DNA of 64,000 bases. Origin: RGIG9379 sp031553005. Lineage in GTDB: Bacteria; Bacteroidota; Bacteroidia; Bacteroidales; Paludibacteraceae. Every line of letters begins with the position of its first letter. The stretch's first letter is position 1. This document shows positions 1-9,037 of this stretch, piece after piece. The notes under the pieces were generated by a model. The model was given only the letters and a program-made list of their open reading frames with translations. It did no database searches and was not told where the DNA came from. The stretch lies in the NCBI GenBank assembly GCA_031553005.1, contig JAVBMA010000017.1:5275-69274 (forward strand), in the 5' to 3' direction. A program made the position numbers and the translations under genes.

Positions 1-971
1 ACGTTTACAATTTTGTGTTTGTAAAGTTTCTTCATATTTTCACGCGCAGGACCTAAATATTTACGAGGGTCAAATTCTGCAGGTTTGTTAGCAAAAACTT
101 CACGAACAGCAGCAGTCATTGCCAAGCGGCTGTCAGAGTCAATGTTAATTTTACAAACAGCCGATTTAGCGGCTTTACGCAATTCTTCTTCCGGAATACC
201 GATAGCATCTTTCATTGCACCTCCGAATTTGTTGATAGTCGCAACTTCTTCCTGAGGAACAGACGAAGCTCCGTGAAGTACAATAGGGAAACCAGGAAGT
301 TCTTTTTCTACACCTTCTAATACGTCAAATGCCAACGGAGGAGGAACAAGGATACCTTGTGCATTACGTGTACATTGTTCCGGTTTGAATTTGTTAGCAC
401 CATGAGAAGTTCCGATAGAGATTGCCAAAGAATCGCAACCTGTACGTTTTGTAAAGTCAACAACTTCTTCCGGTTTGGTATAAGTATGATGGTCGGAAGA
501 AACTTCATCCTCAACCCCAGCTAATACTCCAAGTTCACCTTCTACGGTAACATCAAATTGGTGAGCGTAGTCAACTACTTTTTTAGTAAGAGCAACGTTT
601 TCTTCGTAAGGAAAATGTGAACCATCTATCATAACAGAAGAAAAACCTGCATCAATACAGCTTTTGCAAGTTTCGAACGAATCACCGTGGTCAAGGTGAA
701 GTACGATTTGCGGTTTTGCCCAACCCAATTCTTTTGCATATTCTACAGCTCCCTGAGCCATGTAGCGAAGTAATGTCGGGTTAGCATACTCACGGGCGCC
801 TTTTGATACTTGAAGGATAACCGGAGATTTGGTTTCGGATGCAGCTTGAATAATAGCTTGTAGCTGTTCCATGTTATTGAAGTTGAAAGCGGGGATGGCA
901 TATCCGCCCTTGATTGCATTAGCAAACATTTCTTTTGTGTTTACTAAGCCCAATTCCTTGTAACTTACCAT
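1..971 (-). CDS. fba: Class II fructose-bisphosphate aldolase, 3' end cut by window edge
   Basis: Cleaves fructose-1,6-bisphosphate to dihydroxyacetone phosphate and glyceraldehyde-3-phosphate in cytosolic glycolysis, and runs in reverse for gluconeogenesis. The frame is open from ATG at 971 (protein starts MVSYKELGL) to the window edge, 323 codons, so only about the last ten residues of the usual ~334 should be missing. Zinc and catalytic motifs of class II enzymes are visible: HLDHG near residue 100, VEGELG, SSDHHTYT, and HGASS near residue 235. It is the last gene seen on the minus strand before the edge. A -7-like box lies 37 nt upstream. Identification is firm; the class II subtype is not resolved. 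Confidence 0.95.
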   Translation of the reverse strand, partial: MVSYKELGLVNTKEMFANAIKGGYAIPAFNFNNMEQLQAIIQAASETKSPVILQVSKGAREYANPTLLRYMAQGAVEYAKELGWAKPQIVLHLDHGDSFETCKSCIDAGFSSVMIDGSHFPYEENVALTKKVVDYAHQFDVTVEGELGVLAGVEDEVSSDHHTYTKPEEVVDFTKRTGCDSLAISIGTSHGANKFKPEQCTRNAQGILVPPPLAFDVLEGVEKELPGFPIVLHGASSVPQEEVATINKFGGAMKDAIGIPEEELRKAAKSAVCKINIDSDSRLAMTAAVREVFANKPAEFDPRKYLGPARENMKKLYKHKIVN

Positions 972-1007
972 TTGAATGATTTTTAACGTGTTAATTTTTA
1001 ATCAGCA

Positions 1008-1015
1008 CAAATATA
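1008..1015 (-). promoter_or_regulatory. Putative -7 box for fba
   Basis: On the minus strand this reads TATATTTG, matching the Bacteroidetes -7 consensus TAnnTTTG, 37 nt before the fba start. No good -33 TTTG is seen at the normal spacing, so this is a weak prediction. Confidence 0.4.
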
Positions 1016-1150
1016 ATAAAAATTTCATTTCAATCTCATACATGAGTCTTATTAACCGGGTCATTTATACATTAATATTTCCGGCTATATGGATTCTTTG
1101 TATTTATAATCAATTTTAAGGGAATGTAAAGAATAAGGATGGACTTATAT

Positions 1151-1226
1151 AAAAAATTAAGGGAAACTTCCCAGTCTCCCTTAACGTTTTAAAACCTAAA
1201 CTATGAAAAAATCTACTTGTTTGTTT
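1151..1226 (-). ncRNA. Candidate small RNA or detached leader between ftsH and fba
   Basis: A compact transcription unit can be read on the minus strand: a promoter (1233-1264), an expected start near 1226, about 40 nt of AT-rich sequence, then a terminator hairpin (1157-1184) followed by six U (1151-1156). The predicted RNA is about 75 nt and has no reading frame of note. The hairpin has a competing inner stem (GGGAA with TTCCC), so two folds are possible. It ends about 180 nt before fba, which has its own -7-like box. It could be a free small RNA or a premature-termination leader of fba. The assignment is inference from promoter plus terminator only. Confidence 0.45.
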
Positions 1227-1232
1227 GCACTA

Positions 1233-1264
1233 CAAATATACGGCGACAAATTGAATTGCGCAAG
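1233..1264 (-). promoter_or_regulatory. Promoter of the candidate small RNA
   Basis: Minus strand: CTTG, a 20-nt spacer, then TATATTTG (1233-1240). This fits the Bacteroidetes sigma-ABfr pattern TTTG-N19/20-TAnnTTTG with one mismatch in the -33 element. Confidence 0.5.
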
Positions 1265-1473
1265 ACATATTACAAAAAATAAATTGACTTATATCAATTT
1301 ATTTTTTCGAGTGATATTGCCATAATGGTTAAATAATTGTATTTGAGCAAATTAACCTCTTTTTCTTATATTGATTTTATTTCTACATTTTGCGAATATT
1401 TTCTCATTTTTATTAGAAAATGGGATAATTTCCTGTTTTTAGCTCTGTTTTTTCTGTCTTTTTTAATGAAAAA

Positions 1474-1510
1474 ATCCCATTTTATTAGAATAACGCTAAT
1501 AGAATGGGAT
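1474..1510 (-). terminator. Terminator after rsfS-ftsH
   Basis: A 15-bp inverted repeat (1474-1488 and 1496-1510, one mismatch, 7-nt loop) lies about 50 nt past the ftsH stop. On the minus strand it is followed by six T (plus-strand A run 1469-1474), as in a rho-independent terminator. Confidence 0.7.
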
Positions 1511-1559
1511 ATAAAAGAGTTAAAAAATAGATTTAATTATTTTTTCTTTTGATTTACCA

Positions 1560-3574
1560 TTAAAAATTGACTTCTTGTTTTTGGGAAGAGTCTGCGTCTG
1601 CCGAATCTTTTGGAGTAAAGGGCTTATTATCCTCTTTCTCTTCGCCATCATTGGCCATTAATTCATCTGCGCGGGAAGCCCATTTTCGTTTTCCGAAAAT
1701 ACGCTCCAGGTCTTCGGCAAAAATAACCTCTTTTTCTATCAAAATCTGGGTTAATTGTGCATGACCCTCTTTATGTATAGATAAAATATCTTTAGCTCTT
1801 TCGTACTGCGATTCGACTAACAATTTAACTTCTGTGTCTATCAATTGAGCAGTATCTTCACTGTAAGGCTTAGAAAAAGCATAATCAGATGCACCCGAAG
1901 AGTCGTAATAGCTTACATTTTGTAGTTTATCGCTCATTCCAAAATAAGCAATCATTGCATAAGCTTGTTTAGTCGTACGTTCCAAATCATTTAATGCTCC
2001 GGTCGACACTTTGCTGAACATAAGCTCTTCGGCAGCACGCCCACCTAAAGTTGCACACATTTCATCCAATAACTGATCTTTTGTGGTCAATTGCCGCTCT
2101 TCGGGCAGATACCATGCAGCTCCCAATGCTTTTCCGCGTGGCACAATAGTAACTTTTACCAATGGATTAGCATACTGCAACATCCAGCTTATAGTGGCAT
2201 GTCCGGCTTCATGACAGGCAATTGCCTCTTTTTCGGAACGGGTCGTAATTTTATTTTTCTTTTCCAATCCGCCAATAATCCGGTCTACAGCATCCAGAAA
2301 ATCTTGTTTTTGTACATATTGTTTATCTTTCCGGGCAGCAATCAAAGCGGCTTCGTTACAAACATTCGCAATATCAGCTCCGGAAAATCCGGGTGTTTGG
2401 CGAGCCAAAAAGTCAATATCAATAGACTCGTCTATTTTTATCGGACGAAGGTGTACTTTAAATATTTCTTTCCGGTCGTGAACATCGGGTAAATCTACAT
2501 GTATTTGCCGGTCAAAGCGTCCGGCCCTGAGTAGTGCCTTATCCAGAATATCAGCACGGTTGGTTGCAGCGAGAATAATCACACCACTATTGGAACCAAA
2601 TCCGTCCATCTCAGTAAGCAATTGGTTGAGTGTGTTTTCCCGCTCATCATTAGCTCCCATGTTTGGATTTTTGCCTCGGGCTCTACCTACAGCGTCAATT
2701 TCATCAATAAAGACGATACATGGAGCTTTTTCTTTTGCCTGACGGAAAAGATCCCTAACACGGGAAGCTCCTACTCCGACAAACATTTCTACAAAATCGG
2801 AACCTGAAAGGGAGAAAACGGCACATCGGCTTCTCCTGCAACAGCTTTGGCCAATAATGTTTTTCCTGTTCCCGGAGGGCCTACCAGCAAAGCTCCTTTA
2901 GGTATTTTACCTCCTAATTCGGTGTATTTTTTAGGATTCTTCAAGAATTCTACAATCTCCTCGACCTCTTGTTTCGCTTCGGTCAATCCGGCAACATCTT
3001 TAAATGTGGCTTTATTTTCGTTAGATCCTTTGTCAAAAAGCTGTGCTTTGGATTTTCCGACATTAAAAACGCCACCGCCACCGCTTCCGCCTGCGGACAT
3101 CCTGCGCATCAGGAATATCCAGAAAACGGCTAATAAAAGGAACGGCCCAAATCCCCAGATAAACGAATCAAAATAATCTTTCTGTTCTTCGAAACGTATA
3201 TTGATGTTCGTTTTATACTCTTTTTGCCAAGTATTCAGTTCATCAGTAAACTTATCGGCAGAAGGAATCTGCACCTTCATTATCGGATTTTTGGTATACT
3301 TGGTAGAATCCGCGCCAAAGGCAATTCCCAGTTTGTCTTTTTTGATCTTGATTGTCGCAGTGTTTTTATTGGTCACTACGGTAATGTCCTCGATAGCATT
3401 TTTTTCTATCAATCCTTTTATATCGTTCCATCCGACTTCTTTTGATGACGGCGCCGTATTTATAAAATTCAGCCCGATAAGGAACAATGCTATCAATCCG
3501 TAAATCCAATATAGGTTAACCTTGAATTTCTTGGGTAGCTTGGGCATTTTATTATTTTGTTGTTCTTCTGCCAT
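1560..3574 (-). CDS. ftsH: ATP-dependent zinc metalloprotease FtsH, broken by a one-base frameshift
   Basis: Membrane-anchored AAA+ protease that degrades unassembled membrane proteins and regulators. Two reading frames together give one protein of about 671 residues, normal for FtsH: 2789-3574 (N-terminal 261 codons) and 1560-2786. The N-part has membrane segments near residues 21-38 and 139-157, a Gly-rich linker and Walker A GPPGTGKT (231-238). The C-part has Walker B (VFIDEID), the second region of homology and the zinc site HEAGH (about 455-459 of the joined protein). The join falls at an A run, 2815-2818 on the plus strand: one extra base restores the family sequence (PFFSLSGSDFVEMFVG) exactly; without it the frame stops at TAG. 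This is either a true lesion or an assembly error in a homopolymer. rsfS lies 28 nt upstream. Confidence 0.93.
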
Positions 3575-3602
3575 ATTTATAGATTCAACTTTCTGTAATT
3601 AA

Positions 3603-3962
3603 TTATAACAAATCCCGTATTTGAGTAATTTTCGCATCTTCCCAAAGACTTTCCAATTTATAGAAGTCTCTGATTTCGGGTTGAAATACATGCACAATAA
3701 TATCTCCGTAATCCAGTGCAATCCACTGTGCATTTTCATATCCGTCGGTAGCAAATGGCTTGATACGCATTTGTCCCCTCACATAATCTTTTACGGAGTC
3801 GGCTATCGCACTAACATGTGTATTTGATTTACCCTGACATATAACAAAATAACGGCATACGTAGTTCTCCAACTTAGACATATCTATTATTGTTATTTTT
3901 TCTCCTTTTTTTTCTTGTATTCCTTCTACAATCTTATCCAGTAATCGTTTTGTTTCGTCCAT
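3603..3962 (-). CDS. rsfS: Ribosomal silencing factor RsfS
   Basis: Iojap-family protein of 119 residues that binds ribosomal protein L14 on the 50S subunit and blocks subunit joining when nutrients run low. The family core is present: the YFVICQGKSNTHVSAIAD stretch, the GYENAQWIALDYGDIIVHVF stretch, and the C-terminal YKLESLW. The start ATG at 3962 gives the normal length. It lies just upstream of ftsH (28 nt), and the pair very likely forms one transcript ending at the hairpin at 1474-1510. Confidence 0.95.
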   Translation of the reverse strand: MDETKRLLDKIVEGIQEKKGEKITIIDMSKLENYVCRYFVICQGKSNTHVSAIADSVKDYVRGQMRIKPFATDGYENAQWIALDYGDIIVHVFQPEIRDFYKLESLWEDAKITQIRDLL

Positions 3963-4040
3963 ATTTTTTCTTATTCTAAAGCAAAGATAGGTAATCGCAT
4001 TTCTTTTTTAACAATATAAAAATAATTAATTTGCTTATTT

Positions 4041-5381
4041 CTATTTTTTTAGCAAATTATCAATCGCATCTTCTACTTGTTTGAAGGAAAACAGAGATGT
4101 TGTGTTTTGCATCAACAAGGCAATCGCATCGTTGCAGAGATTACCAATGCTTCCTTCATGTATATGTTGTAATTTTTTATCCGGTGAAAAAGCTCCTTTT
4201 TCAATATCTAATCCTACTTTTTTATAAGCGTCTCTGAAAGGCATACCATTCAATACCAAACGATTTACTTCTTCTACACTAAAAATAAGGTCATATTTAA
4301 CATCATCTAATATGCGTTCGTTTACTTTGATTTCGCTGATGATGTAGGTAGCCATTTTAATACAATCTCTCAATTCCTGAAACACAGGGATGAAAATCTC
4401 TTTCAGGATTTGTAAATCCCGGAAATATCCGGAAGGCAAATTATTGATAATCATCATAATTTGTTGAGGGATAGCTTGTATCTTATTACATTTGGCACGA
4501 ATCAATTCAAATACATCCGGATTTTTCTTATGTGGCATAATACTCGATCCGGTCGTACATTCGTCGGGCAACTTCAGAAAATTAAAATTCTGGCTTGTAA
4601 ACAAGCATGCATCATAAGCGAGTTTGGAAATTGTGGCTGCGATACCTGCCAATGCGAATGCTACGGTGCGTTCCATTTTTCCTCTTCCCATTTGTGCATA
4701 GATAACATTATAGTCCATGCTATCAAATCCGAGCAAGTCGGTCGTCATCTGCCGTTTTAGCGGAAAAGAGGAACCATATCCGGCTGCTGATCCGAGAGGA
4801 TTCCTGTTTGTTATTTTCCATGCTGCTAATAAAAGCTCCATATCATCGGCAATACTTTCGGCATAAGCGCCAAACCATAATCCGAAAGAGGATGGCATAG
4901 CTATCTGCAAATGAGTGTAACCGGGTAAAAGTATCTCCTTATAATGCTCGCTTTGGCTTATCAGGGTTGAAAAAAGAGCGGATATATCTTTTGCAATAAA
5001 TTGAATTTGTTCTCTGGTAAATAGTTTCAAATCCAGTAAAACCTGATCATTGCGAGAACGTCCGCTATGAATTTTTTTTCCGATATCACCCAGTTTGCGG
5101 GTCAGCATTAGTTCTACTTGAGAATGGACATCTTCAACTCCGTCTTCAATTTTAAATTGACCTTTTTCCGCAAGCACATAAATATTCTTTAATTCGGCAA
5201 GTAATAAAGGAAGCTCATTTTTTTCAATCAGCCCAATGTTCTCAAGCATTATAATGTGTGCCATGGAACCCAATACGTCATGTTTAGCCAGATAGGTATC
5301 CATTTCCCGGTCTTTGCCGACAGTGAATCGTTCGATCTCCTCATTGGTCGCTTTGCCTTTATCCCACAGTTTCTGAGCCAT
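4041..5381 (-). CDS. argH: Argininosuccinate lyase
   Basis: Last step of arginine synthesis: splits argininosuccinate into arginine and fumarate in the cytosol. The 446-residue protein begins MAQKLWDKG and carries the fumarase/aspartase superfamily signature SSIMPHKKNPD (about residues 280-290) with the flexible catalytic serine loop, plus HSRSRNDQ-like GRSRNDQVLLDLKLF near residue 108. Length is typical for Bacteroidota ArgH. No other arginine gene is next to it. A -7 box lies about 50 nt upstream. Confidence 0.97.
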   Translation of the reverse strand: MAQKLWDKGKATNEEIERFTVGKDREMDTYLAKHDVLGSMAHIIMLENIGLIEKNELPLLLAELKNIYVLAEKGQFKIEDGVEDVHSQVELMLTRKLGDIGKKIHSGRSRNDQVLLDLKLFTREQIQFIAKDISALFSTLISQSEHYKEILLPGYTHLQIAMPSSFGLWFGAYAESIADDMELLLAAWKITNRNPLGSAAGYGSSFPLKRQMTTDLLGFDSMDYNVIYAQMGRGKMERTVAFALAGIAATISKLAYDACLFTSQNFNFLKLPDECTTGSSIMPHKKNPDVFELIRAKCNKIQAIPQQIMMIINNLPSGYFRDLQILKEIFIPVFQELRDCIKMATYIISEIKVNERILDDVKYDLIFSVEEVNRLVLNGMPFRDAYKKVGLDIEKGAFSPDKKLQHIHEGSIGNLCNDAIALLMQNTTSLFSFKQVEDAIDNLLKK

Positions 5382-5432
5382 TATATATTTATTATTAAAT
5401 TTTTCTACAAAAAACCGTTATATACGAAACGG

Positions 5433-5464
5433 CAAATTTACAGATTTTTCAGAACAAAAACAAT
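5433..5464 (-). promoter_or_regulatory. Putative argH promoter
   Basis: Minus strand: ATTG, 20 nt, TAAATTTG (5433-5440), one mismatch to the -33 consensus. It would start transcription about 45 nt before the argH ATG. Confidence 0.5.
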
Positions 5465-5609
5465 TTTGAAATGAAACGCGCAAACTCCGCATTTAGTTGA
5501 TTTTCGTATCATCTAAATCCAATTTTGTGCGAAAAAATTTTTGAATGAGAAAAAATAATCCGTTATTTGTACCGATAAAAATGAAATGTAATAAAAAAGG
5601 ATATACAAA

Positions 5610-5786
5610 ATGAATCAATTAATGCGATACTTAGGTATAATAGCCGTTTTAGTCGGAGTAATTATTTTAGGTTTATATTATTTAGGTGTAATGACTGGCA
5701 ACGGGACTTTAATCACTGCCGGTATAATTATGGTTCTGGGGTTGATTGGACACATCATTCTGAATAAAATTTTTGTAGAAAAATAA
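5610..5786 (+). CDS. Small two-helix membrane protein
   Basis: A 58-residue frame starts at ATG 5610, 8 nt after an AAGG-type ribosome site, and ends TAA at 5784-5786. The protein is nearly all hydrophobic: helix one about residues 7-28 (GIIAVLVGVIILGLYYLGV), a short TGNGT turn, helix two about 33-52, then a charged NKIFVEK tail. It stands alone on the plus strand between two minus-strand units and is closed by the hairpin at 5842-5869. I do not recognise a named family; the clear hydrophobic pattern, the ribosome site and the terminator argue that it is real. Confidence 0.65.
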   Translation: MNQLMRYLGIIAVLVGVIILGLYYLGVMTGNGTLITAGIIMVLGLIGHIILNKIFVEK

Positions 5787-5841
5787 TACGAAACTTTCAC
5801 GAAAACATATATTTTTCTTATTTATAAATAAATGAGAAAAT

Positions 5842-5869
5842 AAGAGGCTGCCATTACTGACAGCCTCTT
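5842..5869. terminator. Bidirectional terminator
   Basis: A perfect 9-bp stem (AAGAGGCTG / CAGCCTCTT) with a 10-nt loop. T-rich flanks on both sides allow it to end both the small plus-strand gene and the minus-strand rprX-rprY unit. Confidence 0.8.
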
Positions 5870-5887
5870 GTTTTATTAAAAAGTATA

Positions 5888-6592
5888 TTATTCTTTATTA
5901 TTTTCCGGAATAATAATTTTGTATCCTTTTCCATGAATATTAATAATTTCAATAGAAGGATCTGCTTTTAAATGCTTACGGAGTTTAGTGATATATACGT
6001 CCATACTTCTTGCATTGAAATAATTATCATCAATCCAGATTGTTTTCAATGCATGGTTACGTTCCAGAATATCATTGGCATGCGCACATAATAAGGAAAG
6101 TAATTCGGACTCCTTGGTGGTGAGTTTGGTTACAGTATCACCCATGATCAACAATTGCTTTTGAGTATCAAATGTAAACCTTCCCATTTTGTATACTACT
6201 CCTTCTTTGCTTTTCTTTCCTTTCACACGGCGCAGAATAGCTTCGATACGTAGTAACAATTCTTCCATGCTGAAAGGCTTGGTCATATAATCGTCAGCTC
6301 CGATTTTGAATCCTTCCAGGATATCTTCCTTCAGTGTCTTTGCTGTCAGAAAGAGAATAGGTATTTCAGCATTAACCTGTCTGATTTCCTGTGCCAACGT
6401 AAATCCGTCTTTTTTAGGCATCATGACATCTAATACACAAATGTCATATTTGTTTTTCATGAAAGCCTTATATCCGGCGTCTCCGTCAGGCATTAAATCT
6501 GTGGTATATCCTTTTGCTTGAAGATATTCTCTTAGTAGCATTCCAAGATTTTCGTCATCTTCACAAAGTAAGATTTTTGTTTTTTCGTCCAT
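5888..6592 (-). CDS. rprY: RprY-type response regulator (OmpR/PhoB family)
   Basis: A 234-residue DNA-binding response regulator. The receiver domain (about 5-120) has the acidic pocket EDD near residue 11, phosphoacceptor Asp55 in CVLDVMMPK, the LTAKT switch and the KPF lysine near 105. The C-terminal winged helix (about 135-230) has the OmpR pattern with SELLSLL and RSMDVYITKLRKHL. It closely resembles Bacteroides fragilis RprY, known with RprX for effects on tetracycline resistance and linked to stress and metabolism. Its start lies 4 nt after the rprX stop, so the two are co-transcribed. Confidence 0.92.
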   Translation of the reverse strand: MDEKTKILLCEDDENLGMLLREYLQAKGYTTDLMPDGDAGYKAFMKNKYDICVLDVMMPKKDGFTLAQEIRQVNAEIPILFLTAKTLKEDILEGFKIGADDYMTKPFSMEELLLRIEAILRRVKGKKSKEGVVYKMGRFTFDTQKQLLIMGDTVTKLTTKESELLSLLCAHANDILERNHALKTIWIDDNYFNARSMDVYITKLRKHLKADPSIEIINIHGKGYKIIIPENNKE

Positions 6593-6596
6593 AACT

Positions 6597-8117
6597 TCAC
6601 TTTTTTAAAGGTATTGATATTATAAATTTTGTTCCAATATTTGGTTCACTTTCAGCACGTATTGTGCCCCGGTGATCAGTAACAACTTTTCTTACGTATG
6701 CTAGTCCAAGCCCAAATCCTTTGACATCATGTACACTTCCGGTCGGAATCCTGTAAAACTTATCAAAGATACGTTTCAGATGATTTTTCTTGATTCCGAT
6801 CCCGTTGTCTTCGATGGAAATTATCAGCTTGTTTTTTTCATTCCACGTTTTTACATTTAACACTAACGGTTTTTTGCTGTATTTTAGTGCATTGTCCATC
6901 AGGTTATAAATAATATTTGTAAAATGGACTTCATCAACAAGAGCATATGGATCGTCAGCCTCCAGGTCTGTTTCTATTGTCCCTCCTTTGCTTTCGACCT
7001 TAATCGCAAAATTTCCGGCAATATTCAGGATCAACTCATTAATATCCATCTCTTTTAATTTGAGGGCTGTGCTCTCTTTTTCAAAAATAGACATTTGTAA
7101 TACTTTGTCTATCAATTGGGAGAGACGCTTGGTTTCGTCTTTTATCACTCCGGAAAGCTGCTGTATCATAGCCGGAGATTTCGTAATTGATGGATCGTTC
7201 AGCATCTGGGAAGCAAGCGAAATGGATGATACCGGAGTTTTGAGCTCGTGTGTCATATTATTCATAAAGTCGGTTCTCATTTCAGACAAACGTTTTTGTC
7301 TGGAGATAATGACAATTGTCAGTATGAAAGTGAATAACAACAAAGTAGTAAATATCATCGAAGGCAGCGTTAAGGTCATTGAACTTAATATGTAATTGCT
7401 CCTTGTTGGGAAATAGACTTTAAGATAATTGGGCTGCGGAGTCGGATCGTTTGGAAAAAGAACCTGAGTATAGTATCCTTTGTCGCTTTGTCCGGTTTCG
7501 AAACCTTTACTTTTATATATTTCTTTTCCGTCTTTGTTAATAACACTAAAATAGTGAGGAATGTTCAGCCCGTTAAAGTCCAGTTCGCGGTCTAATATTT
7601 CGTTCAACTGTTGAAAATTAATCCGGTCTTCTATCGGCCTGATATAAGACTCGGATAACAAACGGATTAAAATATCATCCAGCAGGGCACGGTCGTGTAA
7701 ATAACGTTCCCTCAGTTTGTTTTGCATTATCCGTGAAGACTCCTGTATTGTGTTGGATCCATGCCTTGTAGAGATAAAAACACGTGGCTTGACCCTTACG
7801 CATGAATATTCCGAACTGGAAATTGTATCCGTTATGTCCTGAATCGCTTTTATCTGGGAGTCATTCCCTTGTGATATGGCTTTTACAGTTATTTTCGTTT
7901 TACTGGAAGGAATGGTAAGATTTTTATTGAGGTATTGTAATGTCTCCTCTTCTTCCAAAATACGCGCTACCTGATATAGCGTTCTTTTCACAGCTTCATT
8001 GAACTGATCTGCACGCATTTCCGCAGTCAATTTAATATAATTGGCCTGTAATGTTATCAACCCGAAGAACGATATGGCCATCACCACTCCTAAAAAAAAG
8101 ATTGCCCTCTTTTTCAT
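6597..8117 (-). CDS. rprX: RprX-type sensor histidine kinase
   Basis: A 506-residue membrane sensor kinase, partner of RprY. Seen in order: an N-terminal membrane helix (about 5-25), a ~220-residue periplasmic sensor region, a second helix near 250-272, the H-box with NNMTHELKTPVSS (His about 290), and the HATPase domain with the N box (NLMDNALKYS), DNGIGI, and GFGLGLAYVRK. The match to B. fragilis RprX is by recalled sequence similarity and gene order. A TATATTTG box (8123-8130, minus) lies only 6 nt before the ATG, which would leave almost no leader, so the true promoter is unclear. Confidence 0.9.
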   Translation of the reverse strand: MKKRAIFFLGVVMAISFFGLITLQANYIKLTAEMRADQFNEAVKRTLYQVARILEEEETLQYLNKNLTIPSSKTKITVKAISQGNDSQIKAIQDITDTISSSEYSCVRVKPRVFISTRHGSNTIQESSRIMQNKLRERYLHDRALLDDILIRLLSESYIRPIEDRINFQQLNEILDRELDFNGLNIPHYFSVINKDGKEIYKSKGFETGQSDKGYYTQVLFPNDPTPQPNYLKVYFPTRSNYILSSMTLTLPSMIFTTLLLFTFILTIVIISRQKRLSEMRTDFMNNMTHELKTPVSSISLASQMLNDPSITKSPAMIQQLSGVIKDETKRLSQLIDKVLQMSIFEKESTALKLKEMDINELILNIAGNFAIKVESKGGTIETDLEADDPYALVDEVHFTNIIYNLMDNALKYSKKPLVLNVKTWNEKNKLIISIEDNGIGIKKNHLKRIFDKFYRIPTGSVHDVKGFGLGLAYVRKVVTDHRGTIRAESEPNIGTKFIISIPLKK

Positions 8118-8341
8118 ATACGCAAATATAAGAACTAGAATTTTAACATTTACATGCCTTAACTTTATTTAAATCCCATTGAATTTCATTCACTAAGGCA
8201 GTATAAAGCGAATAACCGGTTTGTATTTAACGACTTATATCCCAATCGAAAATAAAGAAAGTAAAATTTGCTTCATTTGGACTCTTTGTTTGCTGTTCAA
8301 AAACATACTTTCCCTGATGCTTTTTTCTAAATTTGCAGAAT

Positions 8342-8899
8342 ATGATTAACTTGAAAATTGAAGAAATGGAACATCCTTTAGGTCTTTTTGGATTTTGTCC
8401 CCGGTGCGGCTCTTCCCGATTCGTGGAAAATGATACAAAATCTAAAAAGTGTATGGATTGTGAGTTTGTTTTTTATCTCAATGCTGCTACTGCTGTTGCT
8501 GCCATTATTGTTAACGATAGACGGGAGATGTTATTGTGTCGCCGGAGATATAATCCTTATAAAGGATCTCTTGCTTTGCCGGGAGGCTTTGTCGACCTTA
8601 ACGAATCTGCCGAAAATGCTGTCAGACGGGAAATACATGAAGAGACCGGAGCAGAAACGGAAACAATTCAATATTTTGATTCTTTTCCTAATATTTATCC
8701 ATACTCTGGGTTTGAAGTACGCACGCTTGACATGATATTTATTTGTTCGTTGAAAAAGAACTCGGTTCTTGTTCCGAACGATGATGTTTCCGAAATCATA
8801 TTTATCCCGATTGAAGAGATCAAACCGGAAGATATCAAGCTATCTTCTATTCAAAAAGCGGTAAAAAAATGGTTGATGATTAACTCAGATAAATACTAA
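8342..8899 (+). CDS. Nudix hydrolase with N-terminal zinc ribbon
   Basis: Probably cleaves a nucleoside-diphosphate-linked substrate such as NADH or ADP-ribose. The N-terminus has a zinc ribbon (CPRC ... CMDC, about residues 20-42), followed by a Nudix fold with the full box: GFVDLNE, then REIHEETGA. The zinc ribbon plus Nudix order resembles NudC-like NADH pyrophosphatases, but the enzyme is shorter (185 residues), so the substrate is open. I chose ATG 8342; a TTG nine bases upstream and an ATG at 8366 are alternatives. A TAAATTTG box at 8328-8335 sits very close to the start. Confidence 0.88.
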   Translation: MINLKIEEMEHPLGLFGFCPRCGSSRFVENDTKSKKCMDCEFVFYLNAATAVAAIIVNDRREMLLCRRRYNPYKGSLALPGGFVDLNESAENAVRREIHEETGAETETIQYFDSFPNIYPYSGFEVRTLDMIFICSLKKNSVLVPNDDVSEIIFIPIEEIKPEDIKLSSIQKAVKKWLMINSDKY

Positions 8900-9010
8900 C
8901 ACATTTTATCCGGCGTATTATGTTTAATGTGAACTTCCAGACTATATTTTGTATAAAAATAGACCCCCAAATAAAACAAAAAAGAAAGCCGCCATTTTTT
9001 CGCCCAAAAC

Positions 9011-9037
9011 ATTCACCTTTCAATTTTCACCTTTCCC
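9011..9037 (-). repeat. GTGAAAG-type heptamer array after the K gene
   Basis: On the minus strand the sequence right after the TAG stop of the ATPase K gene is a degenerate run of 7-nt units close to GTGAAAG, about four units. It belongs to the family also found at 13082, 17210, 24664, 25112, 41953 and 54789. Confidence 0.75.

Noticed and set aside
1203..1325. A 40-codon plus-strand frame starting MKKSTCLFALQIYG
   Set aside because: It overlaps the predicted minus-strand promoter and small RNA, has no ribosome site of note and no family pattern. The minus-strand reading explains the region better.
1337..1552. A 71-codon plus-strand frame rich in Phe, Leu and Ser
   Set aside because: Its composition is that of AT-rich spacer and it runs through the ftsH terminator hairpin. 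No recognisable domain.
2091..2492. Plus-strand frame of 133 codons opposite ftsH
   Set aside because: It lies entirely opposite a conserved coding sequence and has no start site or family match. The same holds for the many other frames opposite known genes.
2789..2830. Programmed -1 frameshift in ftsH
   Set aside because: The site in frame is CCG TTT TCT, which is not a slippery heptamer. The ORF ends within 30 nt by chance. A deletion or read error is simpler, although it is kept as an open finding.
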